64,000 nucleotides of DNA, taken from positions 248,001-312,000 of the forward strand of contig OZ345377.1 in NCBI GenBank assembly GCA_977006965.1, given 5' to 3'. Below, piece after piece: positions 29,332-41,100 of this stretch; position 1 is the first letter of the stretch; each line of letters begins with the position of its first letter. The notes under the pieces were generated by a model that did not search any database, had not been told where the DNA came from, and saw only the letters and a program-made list of their open reading frames with translations. A program made the position numbers and the translations under genes. Source of the DNA: Phymatolithon calcareum (Eukaryota > Rhodophyta > Florideophyceae > Hapalidiales).

Positions 29332-30024
29332 ATGACACCCCCCGCCCGCAGAGAAGAGAGTCCGCGGCGTGATAAGAGTCCACGGAAGGAAGCCCATGCT
29401 CGAAAAGAGGGGCACCCCCGGCGCGAAGAGCGCCCACATCGGCATCCTCACCGTCACCAACATCACGCAGGTGACCAGCCTCGCCGTGAAGAACATCGCT
29501 CAAATCACGCGCACCGAGCAGAGCATCCGCACCGCCACCAACCTGATGATCAACCCCGTCGTGTGAGCCATCCAGGTCGATCTTATCCTCCGCACCATCA
29601 AGGATACTACATAGATGAAGAGACCCATTATCCTCGACGGGAATCCCACGAGGACAGCATGTGGAGCACTCGACGTGTTGGATACTTTTGGGAATGCCGG
29701 TCTAACGCACAATTGTGCGGGTTTCCACTTGTGCATATCACGAATCACTCCTGGGAACCAGGGTCGTCAGGGTGTCGCTGGGCTTGTGGCTGGTTTGCAC
29801 TCGGACCACTTGCGTTCGGTCCTATAGCTGTTGGATACTTTGCTGTCGGAGTTTTCGTGCTTGGACTACTCTCTATTGCAATTGCCCTGGCAGTTGGGCT
29901 TGTCGCGGCCAGTGGTATAGTTGCGGTTGGAAATGTTGCCGCTTCGATAATGTTTTCTGTTGGAAATGTGGCGCTCGGGTACGAAGCCATCGGAAACGTG
30001 GCAGGAGAATGGCGTGGGGAATGA
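29332..30024 (+). CDS. basic/His-rich protein with a glycine-alanine pentad membrane domain
   Basis: 230 codons from ATG at 29332; the open frame extends upstream to an apparent splice acceptor at 29278. Residues 1-115 are low-complexity, Arg/His/Pro/Glu-rich (RREESPRRDKSPRKEAHARK, HPHRHQHHAGDQPRREEH). From about residue 125 it reads AQLCGFPLVHITNHS, then a run with Gly about every fifth residue (FALGPLAFGPIAVGYFAVGV ... IVAVGNVAA ... VALGYEAIGNVAG). The order 'G-x-PLVHI' then (A-[LIV]-G-x-x)n recalls uncharacterised bacterial membrane proteins, from memory rather than a search. It could be a membrane domain or a solenoid. The mix of eukaryote-like low-complexity N-terminus and bacterial-like C-terminus is odd. 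Function unknown. Confidence 0.65.
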   Translation: MTPPARREESPRRDKSPRKEAHARKEGHPRREERPHRHPHRHQHHAGDQPRREEHRSNHAHRAEHPHRHQPDDQPRRVSHPGRSYPPHHQGYYIDEETHYPRRESHEDSMWSTRRVGYFWECRSNAQLCGFPLVHITNHSWEPGSSGCRWACGWFALGPLAFGPIAVGYFAVGVFVLGLLSIAIALAVGLVAASGIVAVGNVAASIMFSVGNVALGYEAIGNVAGEWRGE

Positions 30025-30249
30025 GGTGGCCAATACTGTCATCCCTTCGCGAAGTGGTAATTTGGTGTGGACATTTTGTTCTGGTATGTTTCGCGTACTG
30101 CGCGAAACTGGAATTTCATGCTGGGACATTGCGTGTTGCTCTTGTTTGAAGTATTGTACAAGCATATTGAAAAGTAAATATTTTGGTTTCATCAAAATCT
30201 AAATTTGCTCTCCAGTAGCGCAATGCAGTTTGCACCGTAAGCGAAGGAT

Positions 30250-30335
30250 TGTAGCGCAACGAAAAGTCTCTCAGGTGCAATGATAATTGACTAAGGGAGC
30301 TTCAATAAAACAGCAATCCATCCATCCATCCAGCG
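30250..30335 (+). mobile_element. LINE/SINE 3' tail ending in (ATCC)n, copy 2
   Basis: GCGCAACGAAAAGTCTCTCA, CAATGATAATTGAC and a terminal run of ATCC units match 18796-18880. It lies about 225 bp past the pentad-protein gene. Confidence 0.6.
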
Positions 30336-31059
30336 CGTATCTGTGCCTTGGCCTCAAATAAATTGTAAAGAGCAGAGAAAACAGGGGTTCTAAGACCAAA
30401 GTTCTGGGGAAGAAATACGTCCACAGTGTAAAAGGTCTGAAATTCAAAAGTACGATTGCGCCAAGGAAAACTTCGGAATTCTTTTCTGAACCAGTCAAGA
30501 TTTCTAACTCATGGAGATTGCTCTAGGTCCACATGATTGCTTTGTACCAAAGCCCTTTATCTCATGACCGGGTTGCGGGAACGATTGGGACTCATGTTAC
30601 ATCTGCCGTTCCGAAAGAGGCTCACAAAGCAATGCTTCATAGCTAACTATCTTACTTAGATTACGGCAGGGCGTTATTCATGCTAACTTACTAGGAAAGC
30701 TCTCCTGCTGTAGCTCATCGAGCAAACTTACCGTTTACTCTTCTCGCATAACGGCTATGTGAGTTAAGAGCTTCCTTGGCCATACGATACTTCTAACGTT
30801 CGGTATCGTATTCGCACTGTGTCTAAACAGTCACGATCATCAGCATTACCAAGATAGTGTCGGTTAGGCGATCATAACGATTAGTAGCAACCGACACCCG
30901 GCATGTGAGACCACACGTGTCTTCATGGTTAGCTTCACTCATCTAGGAGTATATAAGTCGCTCCAGCACACACCTTCAGTAAATGGAAGGCACCGCATTT
31001 TTGCACACCTCCTCTACCTGCGTCTGGAAATACTATTCGAATTCCACCTGGAGCAAATG
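30336..31059. other. no gene seen
   Basis: No motif or long frame on either strand. The leftward frame at 30271-30498 looks like a chance ORF over the repeat tail. Confidence 0.4.
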
Positions 31060-32210
31060 AAGCGGTTCTAAAAGTACTAGACTCATCCATATGGGAACAT
31101 TACCGCTTCAGCAAGGTTCAGCTGGGTTTCCGTAACTCCAGGAGAACACATCTTTCAATACATTTGGCAAAAAATACAATGGATCAAGGACACCTGTTCG
31201 TGGCAGTTCTTGACTTATACGCGGTTTGCGATAGTGTGCCAAGAGATATTCTGATACGGAGACTGCAGACGAAGCTACCACATGCGATAGCCACGATGGT
31301 GACTTACCTGCTGAAAGCCTCGTGTGTCACGTCGGCAGGGGACGAGACAAGTACGCTGCGTATCATCACCCGAGAAGTTCCGCAAAGCTCTCCACGTCCA
31401 TGTCTATGCAATATAATCACAGAGGCATTCGCTGAAGCCCGCTCCAAGCTTTTTGGAAACGACTTAAACAATCCAACTCTACTGTTCGCTGATGACGTTC
31501 AGCTTCAAGCCAAGCACGGACAAGGAATGCAGAAACTTCTTGACATAGCGACCACATTGGTAATGGAAATGGCATGATATGGAGCGCAAAACCTGGAAAA
31601 AGAGAAGACCATAAATTCAAAGTCCGCAATGAAGGAAAAATATAAAATTCAATACAAAGGGCTTCAACATCGTTCTGTCCTGTTACTGCGTGCACGCATT
31701 TGCGTGCAACACCGGATCCCCTGGGTTGCTGCGAGGAGAGGCGTCCCGCGCGGGATGTACAAGAGGCAGGGAAGGCGCTCTAGTTTTTGGCTTCTCCACT
31801 CCAATCCACATGGCGGAATTGGCTTAGAATCATACTTCGCATGTACGAGCACCACATGGTACACCAAGTGTTACTGCAGTGTGTCAAACCAACCATGGAG
31901 TCACTCTTTAGCAACGTGCCCCTCCGAAGCGTACAGATTGCTCTTATTATCGCACATGGTAGAACAGAACGATGAAGACTTAGACCTTCTAAGCGCTGCT
32001 AACGCATGGAGGTTATCGAATCTTTGGGGAAGAGTGAATAACAAACGGTCACAGATGATACGGATTATCAGAAGTACAAAATGCAGTAAGGTGCTTAAAA
32101 ACTTCTGGAGGTTGGAGCTGGTTTTCGAGTATTTAAACCGGAGATATGCATCACAATCATTACGTCGCGTATTGTGCCGAACTGGGAAATTGCATTACAC
32201 ATGACGCCGA
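31060..32210 (+). mobile_element. LINE-A RT fragment and C-terminal debris
   Basis: 31164-31577 reads QGHLFVAVLDLYAVCDSVPR (motif A; the expected A-Y is V-C), LIRRLQTKLPHAIATMV, VPQSSPRPCLCNII (motif B, degraded) and LLFADDVQLQAKHGQG (catalytic ADD). Beyond a stop, 31840-32000 resembles 43690-43830 (CACTCTTTAGCAACGTGCC against CACTCTTTGGCGACGTACC). Dead copy. Confidence 0.75.
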
Positions 32211-32573
32211 TGCCAAAGCGACCGACCTCCTTAATCGACGCCGCAGAAGGCTTGTTCTACAAGAATGTTTTCGGAAAATATACTCAACGCTGCCGCGGTC
32301 GGACGTGAGTTCTGTGCCGACTCGAACCACGAGAAATGAGGAGACGCCATAAGGTGGAAAGGATTTGCATATGCCTGGTACGACGTAAAAAGTGCATTGC
32401 AGAAACAGACGAATACCCTGGGAGAGTTGAACGCATCGGGTGTCCATCAGGATGTTGAACAGTGTGGGACTAACGAGGGATCCTGGGGGGACTCCGCGAT
32501 CGCATGTCGCAGGGGTTCTTCTTGTGTCACTCACGACTGTGAAAAATGTCTTCGGGAGGGAAAGAGAGGCCAA
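32160..32573 (-). pseudogene. LINE RT motif-B fragment
   Basis: The leftward frame reads CDRGVPPGSLVSPTLFNILM, the 'QG-x-PLSP-x-LFN' box of LINE RTs with Q replaced by P. The following 90 residues are only weakly RT-like, and no ADD box is seen. Short relic, opposite in orientation to its neighbour. Confidence 0.6.
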
Positions 32574-33019
32574 CGATGCAACATTGCTGATAGTCTGAGG
32601 TCGATTTCTAGTATTAGCTCCTCACTTGGGGTACAGTCCTATGCTGGCTTCCAGTCAAGTATGGCTTTTGTGTTTCTTGATTGTCTTGCGGCTGCTCTGT
32701 CGTAGAAAGAGAAAATGCAATCTCGGTCAGCTGTTTTTTGGCGTCGGGGCATTTCTCAGGGCTCTCCTGACCTCTCGTTTTAGTGTTAGTGTGACCTGAA
32801 AATTCCTCGTCCTTATGGCCGTGCCTTGGAGGGTCCTTGAGCCCCTCTGTTAGGTGAGTTACAATTTCTGCGAGTTTTAAGTGCTTTGTTCGCCGCAACT
32901 CGTTCGAGCTCTCCTTTAGATAATTTAGTTTAGTTTTTGAATCTGTTATGCGAAGTCTATTGCAGTTGAAGCGGATGGATCCTCAGCGACTTTTTAAAGC
33001 ACGATCATTTGTTATCCCT

Positions 33020-33773
33020 GGTCATTTTCACCTTTCCGTCGAGAAGAAGAAGAAAGGTAGATTTTTATTTAAAAGTTACCAACGCATCTGCTGACGCTTG
33101 GGACAACTTTCCTAGGGCCAAGAGGTTTTGGCTAGATTCTGTCTATGGACGAGTTTCTTTTCTTGTTGGTGTAGCACGATTCAGTGGACTACAAAAACCC
33201 ACCTCTGGTCTCCTTCGGGACCTCGAGGGGGAAAATTACTTCCCTGTCCTGTGACATGCTTTGATTTCAAGTTGCGGGCAGTCCTTACTTGTCCACAGCC
33301 TGAAACATGGTTAGGAGCTCGTCAAGCGTTCGCTTAGTCCAGGCGCTGTCCTCTTTGGCAAATCTGTCTTTTGCGAGGCCATTCATCACGTCTTCGATAG
33401 TATCTTTCCCACATTGGCCGGTGAGTTCGATAAGGGTGGAGGTGCTCATGGGAGAGGACATTCCAAATTGATAACTTAATGGCAAGTGTTCTATGTCTTC
33501 TTGAGTTGAAAAGAAGGTGCGGGGATAACGACACATGCGCGTGCGGTATAGGCGTTTTTTAGACTTTTCCACATCCTCTGCGGCTTCCAGTATCTTGTTT
33601 CTGCGGTATTTCTTGATGTTTGTCGTAACCGTCGTTTCGTTTGCAGCTTCGCACAGGAAGCCATTTACTCTCGCGTGGACAATATCTCTCTCCGCTTCTA
33701 GAAGTTCCTTGTTTGCGATCTCTGTTGTTGGACCAGATATCAGCGCGTCGCATCTTCTTATCAATCTCTGCAC
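33020..33773 (-). mobile_element. LINE family C fragment with 3' tail
   Basis: The leftward frame 33773-33285 (162 codons) reads IRRCDALISGPTTEIANKEL, YRRNKILEAAEDVEKSKKRL and IEDVMNGLAKDRFAKEDSAW, a helical, charged LINE C-terminal segment also seen at 26.8 kb. It continues to the tail at 33150-33045 (CCAAGCGTCAGCAGATGC..., ACTTTTAAATAAAAATCTAC, poly-T/C). Confidence 0.7.
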
Positions 33774-34719
33774 AAAGCGTCTTGCAAGGACCTTTCCGTC
33801 GAGATCTCTATGCGCTCGCCAGTCGTCAACCGAGTTCGTTTTCCTAGCCTTCTTGTAGGCTTTTGTTCCAGGTTTGGAATATTTGTAGAGCTCTTTGATC
33901 CAAAATTACATAAATCATCTTGATTTCACTGAACATTTGAGCTTGTGCCCCTCAATTTCTAGTTGTACAAAGCTAAGACAAGCCGGCTCAACTCTTCTGC
34001 TTCTCTCTTTGACGATCTTCAAATTAGACTTGTCTCAGTTTCTGCTTCTTTTGCACTGTGTTATCCTCCGCGATAAGGCTATTATGACCAGCGCAGGTTC
34101 TCCGGTAAAGTACTCTTCCTAGTCTCAATGCGAACAGGATTTTCCCTCCTCGCGTTTTTGTGCAATATATTTCGAGTCCCTGTCGGCCGAGGAAATTGTT
34201 AGGCTGCAGTGGTGAGCGGCTATGCCGGTATTCGAAGTTGATCGAGGGGAATTTTGGATTATGCAGGCACGACAATGTCGTTCGAAGATGTCTACTCAAT
34301 TCGATTCATTCCATGTGCAAAGATACCCTAGCCTCTTGGAAAATCTTGGGTACATTTTAGTTCTAATCTTCTTTCATCTTCGATTCGATAGCATTTTCGT
34401 CTTCTTCAATCTTTGCGAGCTTGCCCAAGCTGAGTCCAGTTCTTCTCCAAGAGCACTATAAGGTGACGGTACAGGGTGGTTGTGCGAGACAGCATGGTAT
34501 CGTAGGATTCACCAGCATCCGTATTATGCGATATAGGTGGATAGTGAGTATACTACTAAAATAGGATTGGTCAAAGGATGATCTGAGAGCAGAGGCCATG
34601 TAGCTTTTGCAGGACAGGCAGTCGAATCAGTGGCAGTCTAGCCAGACTGGGGCAGCATTGAGCTGGAAGTGAAGAAAATCTATACTGGGTGAGTACTTCG
34701 GTATCACACCGGTAATTGA
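33774..34719. other. no clear gene
   Basis: Short frames only. The leftward 34024-34299 and rightward 34222-34461 frames have no recognised motif. Likely internal LINE debris. Confidence 0.35.
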
Positions 34720-35190
34720 GATGTTTTTTTTTTGAATTTGGAATTTATTAAAGGCCCTCAGTAACACTCATGAGACTGCAAAAGAGATGCGTTTCAGCAG
34801 CTACGTTGTAGCTTCGATCATCTATTCAAATACTTTTAACCCGGGTTAACGTCGTAGCCCTAGCTGCAAAATCCCTCTCCCGTAAAAAGGGTGGAGGGAA
34901 AAGCTTGGGGCCCACTGATCAGAAGGAATCACCTGTTCTTCTCGTCTCTAATTTAGGTGGTTGCGCTCCAATGCATTTTATCATCATCGCAGATGGGCCC
35001 TGATGTGGAAGATGAGTGCAAGCGACTCACACAAGCACTTGTTAGTAGAGAAATACGAGTAAAGGAGGTCCTGAGTGACCAGACTACGCTACATTGGAAA
35101 ATCGTTCGAAAAGCTAGCCCTGTTACTCTTTGGTGATGTGCTGGGAGCTTTTATGTAAATTTATAAATCATTTTATTGAGCTGGAAAAGT
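34720..35190. mobile_element. LINE tails in opposite orientations
   Basis: 34720-34930 on the minus strand is the family with the CCTCC/GGAGG hairpin and A-tail seen at 16.2 and 17.1 kb (GGTGGAGGGAAAAGCTT complement, then poly-A). 34980-35150 on the plus strand encodes DVEDECKRLTQALVSREIRV, the C-terminal motif of the family at 41.8, 44, 47.9 and 57.8 kb, followed by GGGAGCTTTTATGTAAA. Confidence 0.65.
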
Positions 35191-35507
35191 TAAACATATG
35201 AATTTGGATTAATGGCAGATTATGTTTACACCACGGGTCACAACAAGTTTCCAATGTAGTACTTACCTTATGGCACATTGGAGAGCTGTGAACGTAATAT
35301 GTGGGGCACAGCATCTGAAGGTACAGTAGAACTTCGGCAGCAAAATATGGCTGTCAGCCAAACAAGAACAGGGCCATGATGCAGTTTGAGGATGTGCATG
35401 CAGCGGGAGAACAAGAGACGCTGATATACAGCGGGGGAAGTGCGAATACATATGTTGGAGAAATAGGCGAGTTTTGTTAAAATATGCGAGATAGCATGCT
35501 AAGGAAG

Positions 35508-35588
35508 CGAATACCACGCGTACTCAGAGCTTTAGTCCTTTTGACGGCCGTCAAAAGGACTAAAGCGAAGAGTACGCGTGGTATACGC
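35508..35588. repeat. 80-bp near-perfect palindrome without a loop
   Basis: Left arm ATACCACGCGTACTC...GCTTTAGTCCTTTTGAC and its reverse complement meet at a central GGCC. Mismatches occur at one position near the outer end and at a 3-bp block (AGA against TTC). It would extrude as a long hairpin. Non-coding; probably a foldback element. Confidence 0.85.
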
Positions 35589-37034
35589 TGCCTTTGGAAC
35601 GCGACAAATGAGATGCACTGAAGTGCAGAAGGTGGGAATGATCGATCAATATTGGTAGATTGTTCCGTTCTCCTCTTTTCGCATTCTCATCGATGGGAAC
35701 GAATACCTAGGTGCGAGCTTGCAGTGTTGCAACGTGTACCGGTAGATCAGTTTGTCATATCACATATGTGTTTCAGCTCTGATCGATGCATAGTGCAGAG
35801 CTGCCCGGTCGCTAATTTCGCACCCTTAAATGGGCTTGCTGTAATCACCCTACGTAAATTATCAGTCACAGACCTCTTTGTAAATCCGTGTTTAGCCTAC
35901 AGTAAAAACAATGCTTTTCATCGCATCGATAGGAGCGAGAGAAACTTTTATGATGCGCCCCAAGCAGAGTCATGAATGAGATAGGGGGAGAATATCATAC
36001 ACCTATTGTTGTTCGTGTGTCGCCATAAAGTTAGCCCCCTTGTCGCCCGGGCGGCGTTGGTACGGAGTTTTTTGTGTAAAGATGCTGGCGCAAAAAGATT
36101 GTTCGTGAGATACAGTATCTATCTATGGTGTGTTGAGACTGATTAGGTCATCACGACACGAAGAGCATGAAAGTTGCCACTTTTTCCAACATTACAGCAT
36201 TTTTTAAATAATGTGCCAGTTTTTACATTTTTTTATGAATACAAAAACTCGCGGCTGGACACGACTCTTGCGCATGCACAGTAATGCAGCACATGTGAGT
36301 ACTGCATGTGAAAGTTTTCTGTCTGCCATCGACTGCATTGGTGAAGATATTTTTCCCAGAATACACATGCATTGAAGCTCCCTGCGACAACAGTGCATGC
36401 ACCGGAAAGCACATCTATAAATTTAGTTTTCCCTGCCAAAGAAGTCCCACATCACTGCCATGAGTCTCAACATGATTGAGTGCGGATGGTGGAACCTCTC
36501 GAAGTGCAACGCTCTTTAAATTGCGAAAAAATCTCCATGAATTGCTGTACTCCAAACGATTCCAATGCTCGCCAGTCCATTGGCCGTCACCGCCGGGGAT
36601 ATCTCATCTGCCCTCGCATTTGCCGCAATCATTCTGCTGCTTCTGCCGTCGGAGCATGGCGTCCCACCATCATGGTGATCAATTAAAGTCCCCCGGTACT
36701 ATGTCTTATCTTGACACTTTACACCGCGCATCTCGCCGCCAGCAGCGCATACTGCCTTACTTCGCCCCAAGAGTTTCATATTCGCAGGCCGACTATGACA
36801 CTACCCTTTCGCCTCGCCCACCCGCCCAAGCCACTGCATCTCATATCTCTCCCTTCATCTCATAGTTGCTTCCTGTCGCGCGCAGACGGTGCCGCTTTCG
36901 GCACACACTAATGCTAGCATCCGCACCTCACGTCCCGCAACTGTGATCTACGGCGCTAATTGCAGTCGTCTGCGCACTTTGTCGCACACACACAGACACA
37001 CGATCGCGCGAATCAAAGGAACGTAAGTTGCGGA
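35589..37034. other. no gene seen
   Basis: Open frames at 35652-35975 and 36476-36865 and overlapping leftward frames at 36.2-36.4 kb have no motifs. The last part (36880-37030) is the presumed promoter and leader of the cysteine-rich gene, with a CA-rich run at about 36985-37000. Confidence 0.4.
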
Positions 37035-37340
37035 ATGCGTCCGCTCGCGCTCATAGCCGCCACTGCGGCCGTTCTGCTGCTCGTGCAAGGCGCCAAGGTG
37101 GCACCAGGGCCGAAGGTTAACGCGAGCACCGTTGTCGGACTTGGTAGTATGCTCGTCATTCAACGACAAGGTCTTACACTCCAGGTTGTAATCTCGCCGG
37201 ACTGTCACTGTCCGCAATCTTCGTATGAATGTCTCAGCAATTGCTGGGTGGGATGCAAACAGGGCTCCAATTGTACGAAGGCTAAAAGCTGCGTGCGGGA
37301 TTGCACGCAACGGCATTGCGTCGATCTTCCCAAATGCTAG
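37035..37340 (+). CDS. small secreted cysteine-rich protein
   Basis: 101 codons from ATG at 37035. Residues 1-20 are a classic signal peptide (MRPLALIAATAAVLLLVQGA). The mature part begins polar (KVAPGPKVNAST, with an N-glycosylation sequon). It ends in a compact domain with ten cysteines in about 45 residues: C-H-C, then C..C...C, C, C...C, C...C and a final KC. Such density in a secreted protein implies several disulphides, as in defence peptides, protease inhibitors or wall proteins. The spacing matches no family I can name. A longer frame opens at a non-ATG codon upstream, but the ATG with the signal peptide is the natural start. The 224-codon leftward frame across it is a shadow. Confidence 0.65.
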   Translation: MRPLALIAATAAVLLLVQGAKVAPGPKVNASTVVGLGSMLVIQRQGLTLQVVISPDCHCPQSSYECLSNCWVGCKQGSNCTKAKSCVRDCTQRHCVDLPKC

Positions 37341-37599
37341 CTGTCCGTGCGGGTGTGCATAGCGGGATGATTTACGATTTTGCTTATTTACTTTTGATGA
37401 CGCGGCTGATGACGATGGTTCAGAGTGTGTACGGCACGGACCTTGCAGTGTATTTGCTTCTTTTCTATAAACGCGTTCCACTTTACTGTATGTCAAATTT
37501 GAATTGTGTGTACGTTTTCCGTTCCGTGTGCGTGTGGTCTCCTGACGTAATGGCCTAGATTGTCCAACCTGGGCTACTGCTATGTTTGGATCATTGCAA

Positions 37600-38060
37600 A
37601 TCGGAACATGGTTAGGGTGCATCTTTTCAAAGAGAACAGATCAACCAGTTAAGAGCTATTCCATCATCGCCACCATCAAGTCCGTCCATCACAACCCATT
37701 CATAATACACAGCAGTACTGCGAGTCGCTTTCTTTCCATCTCTAAAACAATCCTTTCTCATCACATATGTCTATCGATGCGAACCAACTTGGATGCAATG
37801 GCGTACGATCCAGTGTGCAAGATGTGTGATGCCAGCTGTTGCGAAACAGTTGAACACCTTTTGCTACGCTGTGGTGGACGCTCTGCCTCCAGACGCAAGT
37901 TTATAGGACGAGTGGGAACCATGACTGTAGATGAATTATGCCGAAAGAAACCGCTGGACGTAAAGCTCAAGTTTCTGAACAAAGAGAAATTGTTTTCAAA
38001 CAGTTTCAGACGCTTACCTTTTGCGTGAGCGATCTTTCTGCAATAAAAAAAGAAAGAACC
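37600..38060 (+). pseudogene. LINE-A C-terminus with zinc knuckle
   Basis: The plus-strand frame ends with VCKMCDASCCETVEHLLLRC (C-x2-C...H-x4-C knuckle), GRSASRRKFIGRVGTMTVDE and FSNSFRRLPFA, then a 3' end CAATAAAAAAAGAAAG. It is the same end as 41010-41229. The knuckle is a nucleic-acid-binding feature of many LINE ORF2 C-termini. 5'-truncated copy. Confidence 0.8.
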
Positions 38061-38177
38061 ATGCTTTGAAAATGTACTCCTTCGAGGATGAATTCTAACA
38101 TCTAAACATTCATTCTGAAGTAACTCCCTGTAATACTTAAATTTCCGCAACTGCAACACAGGCAACTGGCGGTTCAG

Positions 38178-41100
38178 TACGCCTTTGGACTTCAAGTATG
38201 CAAAGGTACACTTCCAAATCTTTATCGCCCAACTAGGCAGCCTAAAAGATGGGGTAGTGTACATGTCACCAAGGTCCACTCTTCAGGAAACCGACAAATG
38301 CCTCCAACTAATCAACAGGCATGCAAGGGTCAAGCCATCATCTATGGTGACTGGAACGCAAGACACAAGCTGTGGGACAGACAGTCAAACAGAAGGGGCA
38401 ACTGACTCGTCCAGCGGGCAGAAAGAAAAGGATGGGACATAAGAGCAAGCAAAGGACCGACATTCCAGACGAAGAAGTACGGGAGCAATATCGACTTCTT
38501 CGTCACAAAGGAATAACAATATCCGCGCCGAACTCTCCAGAGGACATATGGACAGGGGCTACACAGCACAGGCCAGTATGCACGCGCCTTAGAAGCCGGA
38601 AAGATCGTGACCCGAACCAGTATAAGCGACCAATCAGTGTAAGAGACCGAGATGACACACAAAGGAAAAATGAAATCAAGGAACGAATGTGTAGTCTCAT
38701 TGAGGACCTCAAGGGAAGTGCCTCTCCCGAATCGGTATCCCATATCTACAGGGAGATTGTGGACCTCGGAGGAAAGTCAAGAAAAGAATCCAAGAAAGAA
38801 TTCGCGGTTCGTAAGTACCAAGAAGGCATTCCCGGAGTCATCGAAGACCTCAAAAAGTGCAGCAATGCAAGAGATCTACACCAGGGGTACAAGATACTTG
38901 TTAAAACCTGGTGTGATCCGTGGAGAACTAGAAAATGGCACTGAAGCGAAAGAAACTTTACCGGAAAGCCAGATCATCCCACTCACAGGAAGACTGGGGT
39001 CGTTACCACGAGTGTAAGTACCAAATCAGAACCTTGGTGAACAAGAGGAAGAAAGAGCAGTATCAAGAATACATTGCCGAGCTCGAGGAGAAGGATGGGC
39101 CAGCGGCTTTGAAGCAACTTTCCAAGATGAAAAAGAAAATTCGAAGAAGAAAGCTAAGAAACGAGATGACAGGAAGCCCCATGAATTGCGCTAAATTCTC
39201 AGCCCATATCTCAGCGACATGCCATAGCACCGAAAAGTGGCAACCCGGACTAACAAAATTCTCCTGCACAGAGGAAATGAGGACAAAAATTGAAGCGGCT
39301 ATCCGTAAAGCACCAAACGGAAAGGCACCAGGCTTAGACGAGGTGAAGGCTGATATGCTAAAAGTCGATATATCGCTCAACGCCGAAGTGCTTACAGCCT
39401 AGTGGGAGGCCTGCGGGAGGAGTGGAGACACGCCTCTGCTCTGGCAGAAAGCGCTGCTCGTCCCAATACACAAGAAGGGGGCACACGAGGACCCCGGAAA
39501 CTACCGACCGATTTCCTTGCTGAGCCACGCAAGGAAAATTATTGAGACAGCTATTGATATGAAGCTGCGCACAGTATACTCAAACCACTGGTATCAGCTT
39601 GGGTTCTAAAAGGGGAAGACCACTGAACTGGCCACCCTAAGAGCTACTGAGCTATTAAAAGAGGATCAGAGATGTGTAGCAGTATTGGACCTTCAGGCTG
39701 CCTACGACACAGTACCGAGAGTACACTTGGTGAACAGAATGAGACAAGTACTGCCCAAGGAGATCTGCGCAATGGCCGAGGCGTTCTTGACACCATCCTG
39801 GGTAGCAACAATTGGTGATGCGAACAGGAACTGGTTTCTAGTGGACAGGGAGGTCCCCCAAGGGTCCCCTCTCAGTCCAATCCTCTACAACATCTTCATG
39901 GATGAATTCGCAGGGCGAATGAGCCGGGCATCAAAAACCTGGGCTGAAGTACCGGCTATCCTCTGCGCAGACGATGTTCTTCTCCCTGCGAAATCACCCG
40001 CTGAACTGCAAGGACTATAGGATATAGCTACCCAATGGGCAGAAGAGCGAGAGATGACTTGGAACACTAAACAAGGGAAAAGCGAAGTCCTCGAATCAGA
40101 GGAAACATTGGGCAAGACATTCAAGATAGCGAACAAGGTACTAGCACAAGTTCCGGAGGTCACGTATCTTGGAGTATCCCTAGACCCCGGAGGAGTCACA
40201 GATACGTTAATGATGCAACGGCTAAAGAAAGCAAGGACGGCCGTGTACGAGTTGCGTACACTGGGAGTGTTCAAGAAAGCGCTGAGTATACAGAAGTGTA
40301 TTCAGATATACAAGGCACTAGTACAGCCACGCTGGGAGTACGCAATGCACTTAACGCCCTGGACAGAAGACGTACAAAATGCCGTCAAGGAAGTAGAAGC
40401 AACATTCTTCAATCAAGTTTTCGGGCCACTGGCCCGAGGAACGACGGATAGGCTCCGTCTCCTGTGCCGGATCCAGGCGGCCGCACATCGACGAGAAATC
40501 TCGGCCTTTAAAATGCTGAGAAAGAACAAGGCGAAAGAACATATGTATTCAAATGAAGTGCCCGAAAGAAGAAACAACCATAAATTGCAGTACACGAGGA
40601 AAGATATCGCCGCGATGGAGACCAGAGATTCTAGGCGGCCTAGAATCGAAGCAGAAAAGAAAGATACCATACAACAAGACAAGAGAATTGCCAGCAATCC
40701 TCAAGTTCCCCAAGGTGAAGCACAGACAACTCGCGCTGCAGTATGCCTGTGGCAGATTCCCTCAGGTGTCAACGACAAGTATGAATAAAGAATTAGGCAC
40801 CAGAGCCGGAGAGCATATGGAGACCCTTGAACGCACGCTAGCAGGGTACGAACTCGAAGGAGAAAAACGATTGGAAACAGAAAAGGCGCTAGATGAGCTC
40901 TTACTATTTAGCAGACACTTATAGAACGCATGGAGAACGAAGCAGGCCTGCTCATAACTAATTGCTGTCCAATCGTCGCCAGCTTTCACCATGGACACAA
41001 CGAGAATGAGCCACTTCCTCACGACCCAATGTGCAAGAAATGCCCGTATGGTGTGAAGGAAACTGTGGAACATATGATCCTACATTGTTCGGGTCGGGCT

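Noticed and set aside
36948-37622. Leftward frame of 224 codons
   Set aside because: Lies antisense to the cysteine-rich gene with its signal peptide. Composition is that of a reverse reading; no motif.
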